Below are positions 1-7,233 of a stretch of DNA of 16,363 nucleotides, one piece after another. Within the stretch, counting starts at the first letter, position 1. Each line of letters begins with the position of its first letter. This stretch comes from JBEIUO01 sp964549785. Lineage in GTDB: Bacteria; Planctomycetota; Phycisphaerae; Phycisphaerales; UBA1924. The position numbers and the translations under genes were made by a program. The notes beneath the pieces are model-generated. The model was not told where the DNA came from. It ran no database searches and was given only the letters and a program-made list of their open reading frames with translations. The stretch spans positions 1-16,363 of the forward strand of contig CAZJXA010000058.1 in NCBI GenBank assembly GCA_964549785.1. The letters are read 5' to 3'.

Positions 1-2
1 TC

Positions 3-3000
3 GGGGGGCTGGTGGCGTGGGGGTTCTTCAGTTTCCGCAGCACGATGGAACAGCCTACCCAGTTCTGGACGGCCGCCAACAACCTGATCATGCGGGATCT
101 GGACGGCAAACAACGGGAGACGTTGGTGCCGCTGAAGATGTTCGAGCCGACTCCTTTGGCCCCGGGCCAGAAGGCGGAAGGAGCCCGATACGTCGGCAAC
201 AGGGTCTTGACGGACGAGGGCAGCCCGCTCTTTGGGAAGACGATCCCCAGCGGGTTGGGCAAGGTTCACAACCGGGTGGTCGAAACGCCCGCGCTGGTGA
301 TCGCGGCGACCGGGGAACAGACGAACGAGATTCCGGTGCCGATGATTGCCCGTCCGGTGATTGGCGGCCTGGGCGGGGTGCGTCCTCTCCAGATCGGTGC
401 CCACCGGGAGGTGGTGCAACGGAACGTGGTGGCGCCGCTCCTTGCGGAGACGCGGTTCCGGCTGGAGAACGAGACCACATGGAACACGCCGGCGGTGGCG
501 GCACTCGCCGAGATGCTGCGGCTGCAGACGTATAAGTTCGGGATGGTTCCCTCGGATGCGGAGTTGACGGCCCGTGCCGCCGGCAAGCCGCTGAACCGCG
601 CGGTCGTGGATGTTGATGTGCTGTTTCGATACGTCCTGGACGATGCGGGATACAAGGAATACATGGCGAGTCGGGAGGTGTATACCGACAAGCAGATTTT
701 CACGGATGCGGTGGCCAAGGCGTATCCGAAAGGCTTCAGCAAAGAGTTAGTGCCCGAGGACGTGCTGTTCAAGCCCTCCGACCACACCGCGGGGGTGATG
801 GCGGCGGTCACGCGGATGAAGGCCTCATACGCGACGGAGTTTGAGGCGAAGAGCGAGCTCGATCTGGTCCAGCAGATCACGAACAATCTGACCGCGATCC
901 AGGAAGCGGAAGAGAAGCTGTGGAACCAGACATATCTGAAGCCTGGCGACGCCACGACGAGCGGGATTCCGGCGACACTCGACGACTACGAGAACGGCTT
1001 TGTCAAGAAATTTGAGGAAGCGATGGTCACGATCCGCGCTGCGCTGGTCGTGCTCGAACAGTCACTGGCCGACCAGCGGCTGAGCGGGATGTATAACGGC
1101 AATCCTGACGCGATGTTCAAGAAGGCGCGGAAGCAGCGCGAGGACGACCTCAACTCGCAGTTGGCGCTCCTGATCGATCAACTCCCGACGCCTCCCGCGG
1201 CGGTAGCAGAAGGGAAAGAGAAAGCGATCTCGAAGGAAGAAAACACGATCAAGGATTTGCGGGACAGCCTTGTGGACGGGAAGACGAAGCTCGCCGCAGC
1301 GCTGAAAGATAAACTCGATGATCTTCAGAACAGACTGACGGCGGTGCTGCCTTCACTTGCGTCGTCGGACGTGGCTGGCGGTGACGGGCGGGCCTTCCGT
1401 ATGCGGATTCGGATGTATGAATTGGCGGAGCGATCCATCACGGCCGCGGCGGCCAAGGGCGCTGGGGTTCGGTCGGCGGAGCGATCCATCAAGGCCGCGG
1501 CGGCCGAGGGCGCTGGGGTCCAATCGGCGTCGGCGAGTTTTGAAGACTCGATGACGGCTATTTCCGGCGCGTTTGACGAGACGGCGAAGGAAATCGCGGA
1601 GATTCAGGTGAAGGCGGTCCCGGGGGCCATCTCGGTGGACGCACTGAAGCTTCCGTTTGAGGAAACCAAGGCGAGGTGCGCCGAGCGGGCGGCGTCGGCG
1701 GCCCGGGCGTCGAAACAGGCGGTTTTGGTGAGTGCAACCAAGGCCCGCTACGAGGGCGCACTGGCGCGGATCAATGACTTTCCGACATCCGAGACGGTCG
1801 CGGCGTATGTGGCGGAGCGGGCCGATCGGAGTTTGGCAAACATCATGCCGAGCCCTTACCGCGTCCGAGCGGTCCCGTTTACAGCCATCACGGCGGAGAC
1901 CGTGCTCGAGAGCCAGTTTCATCCGGAGACCGTCAGCAATCTCCTGAAAGACGCCTACGCGATCGAGGCGCTGGTGGTGGCACCGGACTCGAGCGGCAGG
2001 GCCGGGCTCCAGATTCTGGACCAGAAGAGCCTGGCGGCTCGGATCAAGTCGGTCAATGAGAATCTGGATCACCATGTGAACAGATACGGGGAGTACTGGA
2101 CGGACATGGTGGTGAAAGCGACGTCGCCCACGATCGGCGACTGGGAAACGTTCTCGCGCGCCATGCGATATTTCAGCCCGGCCTCCGTGCACGACCCGCT
2201 GAGCAAGTTGTACATCATCGCGAACAACGCCGTGGTCATGCTGCCGCCCAAGGTGAAGGAATTGGCGGCGATCAAGGGTTGCGAGGAAGCGATCAAGAAG
2301 CGTTTCGGCGATGCCCGGATCGCGAACGTGGACGGCATCAAAGAGTTGGACAAGTCGTGGGACGCGACCGTCGTGAACTGGCTGGCCCTCTCGCAACAAA
2401 CCGCCGATAAGGCGTGCGTGGCGCTTAAGAGAGATATCACCCGGTCGGGAGCCAAGCGGGAGAAGTATTTCCGTCCATACACCCCCAATGATGGCCCGGC
2501 GTATTGGAAGGGGTTTGTCTTGGGGGCGGTGGCCGCGCTCGCGGACGCGGGTGGCGGCGCCACTGAGCGGGATTGGAAGTTCGTGGCGGTTGAAGCCCGC
2601 AAACTCCCGCTTGCCCGGGGCGGAGCCTTGGTGCTGTCCTTGGCTGAGGTCCAGGCCCTCGCTGAGAAAGCCAAGAACTTGGGGCTGGGGGGCGGAGGCG
2701 ATCGCGAAGACGCGAAGGCGTTACCCCAGGTCGACCCGGAGATCGATCCGCACCTCGCGGTCATCGCTGGCGGCGACCTGATGCAGGATGCCGGCAGGCA
2801 GAAGCTGCTGGCCGATATTCAGTCGATTGCGGGAAGCCTCACGGGCGGCGGTGTCGGCATCGAATTTATGGCGGCCCCGAACGCAGAATGGCAAGCCGGG
2901 AAGCTGGGCGACCTGCAGTATGGGCTGCTTGTGAACGGGAACGACCGGAAGGCGATCGGACTGCTCAACCAAGAGAACGTCGTACTCGAAGAGCAGAAGA

Positions 3001-3284
3001 AATCACGTCGATTCACGCTCCCGACCAGCGGCAACGTGGGCATCGAGCTTTCCAGAAACCAGGCCGCCGTCCAAGGCGAGAAGACGGTGTCGCTGGCGAC
3101 CGCGTGGCCCCTCCTCGCGGAAGCCCTCGCACAAGCCAAAGAAAGCGATGGCGAGGGTTGGATGCTGGTGCGACTGCCGCTCGCCGATGGTTCCGGGTTC
3201 CTCCCGCTCATGGTCAGGTGGTCGGGGGGGTCGCTTCCGAAACTCAACGCGTGGCCGATCAACGCGGCCAACATTCCGCAGTAG
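3..3284 (+). CDS. tssM: TssM/IcmF-like type VI secretion membrane protein, 5'-truncated by the window edge
   Basis: Seen: the frame is open from the first complete codon at base 3 and ends at TAG 3282-3284. A GTG at 12 is the first possible start, but only 11 bases precede it and no ribosome site is visible. The first residues (GGLVAWGFFSF) look like the end of a membrane helix, so the real start probably lies upstream. Numbering from the GTG, residues about 117-160 (IGAHREVVQRNVVAPLLAE and after) resemble the IcmF/TssM segment after the last membrane helix. The middle is long and helical. The last 150 residues look beta-rich and end in an Asn/Pro-rich tail. Known: TssM anchors the T6SS membrane complex, with a large periplasmic C-terminal part that binds TssJ. 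Inferred: this is that periplasmic part. The neighbouring TagF-like gene supports the call. The N-terminal cytoplasmic NTPase-like region would lie outside the window. A planctomycete-specific TssM-like protein of unknown function is the alternative. Confidence 0.62.
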   Translation, partial: GGLVAWGFFSFRSTMEQPTQFWTAANNLIMRDLDGKQRETLVPLKMFEPTPLAPGQKAEGARYVGNRVLTDEGSPLFGKTIPSGLGKVHNRVVETPALVIAATGEQTNEIPVPMIARPVIGGLGGVRPLQIGAHREVVQRNVVAPLLAETRFRLENETTWNTPAVAALAEMLRLQTYKFGMVPSDAELTARAAGKPLNRAVVDVDVLFRYVLDDAGYKEYMASREVYTDKQIFTDAVAKAYPKGFSKELVPEDVLFKPSDHTAGVMAAVTRMKASYATEFEAKSELDLVQQITNNLTAIQEAEEKLWNQTYLKPGDATTSGIPATLDDYENGFVKKFEEAMVTIRAALVVLEQSLADQRLSGMYNGNPDAMFKKARKQREDDLNSQLALLIDQLPTPPAAVAEGKEKAISKEENTIKDLRDSLVDGKTKLAAALKDKLDDLQNRLTAVLPSLASSDVAGGDGRAFRMRIRMYELAERSITAAAAKGAGVRSAERSIKAAAAEGAGVQSASASFEDSMTAISGAFDETAKEIAEIQVKAVPGAISVDALKLPFEETKARCAERAASAARASKQAVLVSATKARYEGALARINDFPTSETVAAYVAERADRSLANIMPSPYRVRAVPFTAITAETVLESQFHPETVSNLLKDAYAIEALVVAPDSSGRAGLQILDQKSLAARIKSVNENLDHHVNRYGEYWTDMVVKATSPTIGDWETFSRAMRYFSPASVHDPLSKLYIIANNAVVMLPPKVKELAAIKGCEEAIKKRFGDARIANVDGIKELDKSWDATVVNWLALSQQTADKACVALKRDITRSGAKREKYFRPYTPNDGPAYWKGFVLGAVAALADAGGGATERDWKFVAVEARKLPLARGGALVLSLAEVQALAEKAKNLGLGGGGDREDAKALPQVDPEIDPHLAVIAGGDLMQDAGRQKLLADIQSIAGSLTGGGVGIEFMAAPNAEWQAGKLGDLQYGLLVNGNDRKAIGLLNQENVVLEEQKKSRRFTLPTSGNVGIELSRNQAAVQGEKTVSLATAWPLLAEALAQAKESDGEGWMLVRLPLADGSGFLPLMVRWSGGSLPKLNAWPINAANIPQ
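1424..1525 (+). repeat. 51-bp in-frame tandem duplication within the tssM-like gene
   Basis: Two adjacent 51-base units (1424-1474 and 1475-1525) match at 46 of 51 positions by direct reading. They encode two 17-residue copies, AERSITAAAAKGAGVRS and AERSIKAAAAEGAGVQS. The frame is kept. The few substitutions suggest a fairly recent duplication in an Ala-rich helical stretch of the predicted periplasmic part. Confidence 0.9.
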
Positions 3285-3327
3285 ACGCCGATCCGTAGCC
3301 CGAGCATCGCGACCCCCACCCCCGTTT

Positions 3328-3335
3328 GGAGAAGG
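3328..3335 (+). promoter_or_regulatory. Ribosome binding site fixing a TTG start at 3340
   Basis: GGAGAAGG lies just upstream of a TTG codon at 3340-3342, with GGAG 8 nt from the TTG. It falls in the 55-nt gap after the stop of the tssM-like gene. No comparable site was noticed for the in-frame ATG at 3148, which lies inside the upstream gene. The TagF-like sequence begins a few residues after the TTG, which supports this start. Confidence 0.65.
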
Positions 3336-3339
3336 CCCG

Positions 3340-6300
3340 TTGGCTACCGCAATTCACGGCCCCGGCTCGAAGGCAAAGGCCAGGTTGATCGCGTTCGGGA
3401 AGCACCCCGGGTGGGACGACCACATCGAGGACATGGGACTTGAAACCAACTCGCTGGTGGCGGCCAAGCGGATGCTGTACACCGAGGGGTTGGCCGGCAA
3501 CATCGACTCGGCCTCGTGGGAGAAGCTGGAGGAGGCCAAGAGGCTTCCGGGTTTTCATCACCTTTTCTTCTGGCGGCTGTCGCACGGCTGGTTGGTCGGT
3601 CGGATGTGGGACAGCAAGGACGGCAAGGGACGAGTCAAGTATCCGATGACTGTGGCGGGAATGATCGAGGGGGCTCCAGCGGCGTGGGCGTTCGACCAGA
3701 TTCTGCCCGTTCTCGAAAGTTTGGAGGCCAAGGTTTCACAGACCGGGTCGGCCGAGATGGTGCGGTTTTGCGTGGGCGAAGCGCGGGCCAAACTGGATGC
3801 CGCCGCGGCCACCCTCGATGGCGGCGGGGGGAGCGACGAGCAGGGACTGCTGGCGCGGCTGGTCAACCATGCGTCGATGGACGCGGACGGCCAGAAGCAG
3901 CTAGGGCTGGCCCGCGTGTTCTACGAGATGGAGCGCGAACTCTCGGCCTTCCGAAGAGGCACGATGCTGGGGAGGCCGAAATCATCCGGAGCGGAAGCCA
4001 AAGCGTCCCATATGCGGGTGCCGCGGGCGTTTCCGCGGCCTGGCGATTCATCCCGGGCGTGGGTAGCGCTATTTGATCGTGAGATCGATCCGGCCACGCC
4101 GGTGCTCTGCTTCGAGCCTGCGGGCGAAGAGTTTGTGGATCTGATTATTGGTGAACCCGGGCCTTCCCAGTTGTTTTGCGTGAAAGCGTCGACGGCGGGG
4201 GTGGGGCTGACCACCAACGTGCCCTACACGCTCGATCCGACGTTTCTTGGGCTGGCGCGGGCGAAGGCAGAAGGGTGCAAGGTGCCGACGGGGCCGGTGT
4301 CGGCGGGGGCCGCGGGGCCGCGGAGCGAGTCGGCGAACGCGGGGAAAGGCCAACCATGGCTGAAGTGGTTGCTGGGCGGGGGCGGCGCAGCGGTGGTGGT
4401 TGGCGGGATTCTGATCGCGACATGGCCGGACAAAAAGGGCAGTACTGACGGAGGCGGGCCGACCGCGGACCCGATCGCCCAGTCAGGCGGCGAAAAGCCT
4501 GTTCCGCCGATCGTTCCGCCGATCGTTCCGCCGATCGTTCCGGTTGTGACCGCTGCAACCGCCGTCAAGAAACCTCCGTCGGATGCGAGTACGACGACTC
4601 CCGCGACCGCTTTGACAGAACCGGCGGCGACGAAGCCTCCGGGCCGTCCGGCGGTGACGCCGGAAGCCGACGCGATTCCGTCGGATGTCGCCAAGCCCGC
4701 CCCGACAGCCAGTGGCAGCACTGCGCAGCCGGAGCCGGAAACGCTGCCGGCCGACGTCGCGATCGTCCTCCGCGATTTCGAGGCGGGCGATCTGCGAGCC
4801 TCGTGGACCATCGAGGAAGACGTCCGCGACGTATTGGAGAAGTACGCCCGAATGCGGAGCGAGCGGGCCGAACTGGGGCTGCCTCTTGATGACACTGTCA
4901 AGAAAGATCTGGCGGGCGCGACCGACCTGGCCAGGCGCTTGGCCAGCCAGGATTTTTCGGTGGCCAACCAGGATGATTTCAGCAGGCGCCGGCCCGTGGT
5001 TGACAATTTCATTCGCAGCGCCCGCGAACAGATCGAGAGGGGCAACGCTGAGGTCGCTTCGGCCCTCTCGCGCACGATCGCGGTGACGCCGGCACCCGTT
5101 CGCAACCCGACGCTGGCCCGCGAATGGGCCGGGGCCCTCGCCAAATTGCCGACGACCGAGGGGAGCCGGCGGGCGACGGAAGGACTCGCGGGGCTGACCG
5201 CGACCTTTGAAGCCGTTGAAAAGGCCGCCTTGGCGATGGATCAGCCGGCGCCGCCGGTTCGCTCGGTGGATGTATCAAAGTGGAAGGCGGACGTTGAAGC
5301 CAAGGCCGCTTCGGCCTTGGCGGCAGCCGCCACGAAGGCCGCGAACGCTGATCGCGACGGCGCGCTGGCGGAGATCGAGAAGTACAACGAATGGTCGGGC
5401 GCGGCGGCGGCGTTCGCGGGCTCGGTGGATGCCGCAGCGGAATCCCTCGACCGGGGCGATGCCCCCAAGCCCGATTTCGCCGGTTCACCGTTCGCCGCGG
5501 ACTTCGCGGGCGTGGTTGCGGATCTTAGAGGCCGCGCGGATGCGCTCGCGGCGGCGGCCACAGAATCGAGTCCCGATGCGTTGATCGCAACGATCGAGAA
5601 CCCAAACACGTTTCACGAAACGGTGTTCGCTTCGTGGCGGCGATTGGGAACTTTGGAATGGCCGAAATCCGCGGCGGACCTCGGACGGGTGGTGGAGTTG
5701 GCGGACGGACCGGTGAACGCGGCCGCCGCGAAACTGGATGGGGCCGGGGCGAAGCCCAAGGCGGAGGCGGATCGAGCCCGGATCACCGCGGAGATGTGGC
5801 GGAAGGGGGCTGCGAAGATCGCGAGCGCTGCGGACGCGGCGTTGGCGATCTCGACGCGCGAGCCGTGCGGGCTGGGGGCCGAGGCGGTTGACGCCCTGCC
5901 GGCCGCGGCCCGGTACAACATCGTGCTCAGCGAGTTTGAGACGGCGGTTCGCAACGTCGAAAAGGCCGATGCGAATGCGCCCATGCCAAAGGCGACCATC
6001 GATGGGTTTGTAGCGGCGGTGGCTGCTCTGCCCCCGGAAACGTCGCTCTTGCCGCCGGTCGCGCGGATTCTTGACGAATTGAGGGCGGCGGCTGCGGCGC
6101 CGGCAGCCCCGAACTATGCGGCCCTCGGCCCGGGAACCAAGGGGTGGGCGGCGACCGTCGATGGCGACTCGGTGCGCTACGAGAAAAACGGCAAACTAGT
6201 GGAGTTCCGGAAGGTGATTTGTGAGGGCGGTGAGGCGATGGTGGGAACCACGGAGGTCTCGATAGACCTGTTTGCGGTCGAGTGGAAACAAGTCGAAGGA

Positions 6301-7032
6301 TCGATGACACCCGGTGACGAGAAAGACTTGCCCCAAGGCGGCATCATCGCGTGGCGAAAGGGTGCGGCGGGGTTGGTTCCGAGGGGAGCGTGGGTCGCGA
6401 AAGCCGATTCTGATTACTACAAGGGTGCAAATAAGACCCCGGACGCGCCCTCGAAAGACAGTCCGATGCACCGGTTGAGTGGCAAGGCGGCGATCGTGTT
6501 CGCGGCAGCGCTCGGCTGTCGCTGGCCGAGCGTTGCGGAATGGGCCGAAGCGGCGAAACAGGATTCGGGTCCAGCGAATCTGTACGACGCCGATTTCGCG
6601 GCGTTTGAGAAGGCCATGGTGCGCACCTTCGCGCCGCGCCAGGGGTCGTACCAACGGGAATTTGCAGAATCGGCGGCGGCTTCGGACGGTTTTCTGTGGT
6701 TCGCGCCTGTGGGTAAAGGCTCCGGGCTTTTCAAGCACACGGTGGGAAACGTGGCGGAGTTTGTGAGTTCCACGCGGGTGGAGGCGGAGGCGGCGCTTGC
6801 GGTCGCACCGGACAAAGTGAGGCCGGGGGTTATCGGCGGGTCGGCGTTCTCGGGGGGAGGGGATGCGGATCGGAAAATGGCAACGCTCACCGCGACGAAC
6901 CTCAACAACGGGTGTGCTGATGTCGGGCTTCGACTGGCGTTTACGGTCGGGGTCTCGGGGCCGCCTCCGGTCTCGAGTGGCACGATTGTGCGGGCGATCA
7001 ACGGGGCTGGCTATTTGCAGCCGACTAAGTAA
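3340..7032 (+). CDS. TagF-like / transmembrane / SUMF1 (FGE-like) fusion protein, probable T6SS regulator
   Basis: The protein has 1230 residues from a TTG start. Domains in order: (1) a TagF/ImpM-like domain from about residue 15, opening with FGKHPGWDDH and including the WxLVGRMWDSKDGKGR region, with an extension to about 320; (2) a membrane helix at 340-362 (WLLGGGGAAVVVGGILIATW); (3) a Pro/Thr-rich linker to about 470 with a PPIV repeat; (4) an Ala/Glu-rich helical region to about 930; (5) a SUMF1/FGE-like domain at about 955-1205. Domain 5 shows TTEVSIDLF, GCRWPSVAEW (from 1059), GNVAEF (1136), GGSAF (1166) and GLRLAF (1196), the counterparts of RLPTEAEWE, GNVWEW, RGGSW and GFRLA. The Cys pair used by true FGE after GGS is absent; only C1192 remains there. 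Known: TagF represses T6SS after translation, and TagR is a periplasmic SUMF1-fold protein promoting PpkA signalling. Inferred: TagF-like part in the cytoplasm, SUMF1 part in the periplasm, with a binding or sensing rather than catalytic role. It probably shares an operon with the upstream gene. Confidence 0.78.
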   Translation: MATAIHGPGSKAKARLIAFGKHPGWDDHIEDMGLETNSLVAAKRMLYTEGLAGNIDSASWEKLEEAKRLPGFHHLFFWRLSHGWLVGRMWDSKDGKGRVKYPMTVAGMIEGAPAAWAFDQILPVLESLEAKVSQTGSAEMVRFCVGEARAKLDAAAATLDGGGGSDEQGLLARLVNHASMDADGQKQLGLARVFYEMERELSAFRRGTMLGRPKSSGAEAKASHMRVPRAFPRPGDSSRAWVALFDREIDPATPVLCFEPAGEEFVDLIIGEPGPSQLFCVKASTAGVGLTTNVPYTLDPTFLGLARAKAEGCKVPTGPVSAGAAGPRSESANAGKGQPWLKWLLGGGGAAVVVGGILIATWPDKKGSTDGGGPTADPIAQSGGEKPVPPIVPPIVPPIVPVVTAATAVKKPPSDASTTTPATALTEPAATKPPGRPAVTPEADAIPSDVAKPAPTASGSTAQPEPETLPADVAIVLRDFEAGDLRASWTIEEDVRDVLEKYARMRSERAELGLPLDDTVKKDLAGATDLARRLASQDFSVANQDDFSRRRPVVDNFIRSAREQIERGNAEVASALSRTIAVTPAPVRNPTLAREWAGALAKLPTTEGSRRATEGLAGLTATFEAVEKAALAMDQPAPPVRSVDVSKWKADVEAKAASALAAAATKAANADRDGALAEIEKYNEWSGAAAAFAGSVDAAAESLDRGDAPKPDFAGSPFAADFAGVVADLRGRADALAAAATESSPDALIATIENPNTFHETVFASWRRLGTLEWPKSAADLGRVVELADGPVNAAAAKLDGAGAKPKAEADRARITAEMWRKGAAKIASAADAALAISTREPCGLGAEAVDALPAAARYNIVLSEFETAVRNVEKADANAPMPKATIDGFVAAVAALPPETSLLPPVARILDELRAAAAAPAAPNYAALGPGTKGWAATVDGDSVRYEKNGKLVEFRKVICEGGEAMVGTTEVSIDLFAVEWKQVEGSMTPGDEKDLPQGGIIAWRKGAAGLVPRGAWVAKADSDYYKGANKTPDAPSKDSPMHRLSGKAAIVFAAALGCRWPSVAEWAEAAKQDSGPANLYDADFAAFEKAMVRTFAPRQGSYQREFAESAAASDGFLWFAPVGKGSGLFKHTVGNVAEFVSSTRVEAEAALAVAPDKVRPGVIGGSAFSGGGDADRKMATLTATNLNNGCADVGLRLAFTVGVSGPPPVSSGTIVRAINGAGYLQPTK
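4501..4536 (+). repeat. 12-bp tandem repeat x3 encoding a VPPI linker
   Basis: Three exact copies of gttccgccgatc, followed by a partial fourth (gttccg). They encode VPPI repeats in the extracytoplasmic Pro-rich linker just after the membrane helix of the TagF/SUMF1 fusion. Such repeats can change copy number by slippage, which would alter linker length in 4-residue steps without a frameshift. Confidence 0.9.
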
Positions 7033-7077
7033 GTAGTTTGTTAGGAGCGTCCGGCACGCGGGTTGCGGGGGGCTGAT

Positions 7078-7107
7078 TTGACGACCAAGGCACGGGCGTG
7101 GTAAGGT
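7078..7107 (+). promoter_or_regulatory. Possible sigma70-type promoter for the two-partner secretion genes
   Basis: TTGACG (7078-7083) and TAAGGT (7102-7107) are separated by 18 nt, in the 201-nt gap before the TpsB gene and 126 nt upstream of its ATG. The -35 matches the consensus at 5 of 6 bases; the -10 matches only at 3, though these are the key T, A and final T. The sequence match alone supports this, and planctomycete promoters are poorly defined. Confidence 0.3.
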
Positions 7108-7156
7108 ACGGGAGGTTCGATCGGGGCTTTCTGTGGGTAATTTCGACCTGCGCAAG

Positions 7157-7169
7157 CCTATCTTATAGG
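7157..7169. promoter_or_regulatory. Short AT-rich inverted repeat (cctat-ctt-atagg) upstream of tpsB
   Basis: Two perfect 5-base arms flank a 3-base centre. It is an AT-rich island in a GC-rich leader, 64 nt before the TpsB start. It could be a small operator or part of a -10 region, but it is short enough to occur by chance. Confidence 0.2.
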
Positions 7170-7233
7170 AACCCGAGGTTTTCCGAGCCTGTGGACACCA
7201 TCAGAAACTGTGCGAGATAAAGGGCTTCGAGCG

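Noticed and set aside
1353..2399. A 348-codon - strand open frame inside the TssM-like gene
   Set aside because: The translation is Arg/His-rich, has no domain, and is fully covered by a better + strand gene.
3148..3339. Upstream extension of the fusion protein from ATG 3148
   Set aside because: It overlaps the previous gene by 137 nt, has a low-complexity Arg/Ser/Pro translation and no noticeable ribosome site, whereas TTG 3340 has a good one.
7033..7077. Terminator after the fusion gene
   Set aside because: Only a 4-bp stem (gcgt...acgc) can be drawn, with no T-run after it.
6196..7155. A 319-codon - strand open frame over the end of the SUMF1 domain
   Set aside because: Arg-rich translation, antisense to several conserved SUMF1 motifs.
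7210..7233. GTG 7210 as start of tpsB
   Set aside because: No ribosome site precedes it; ATG 7234 has AAGGG 9 nt upstream.
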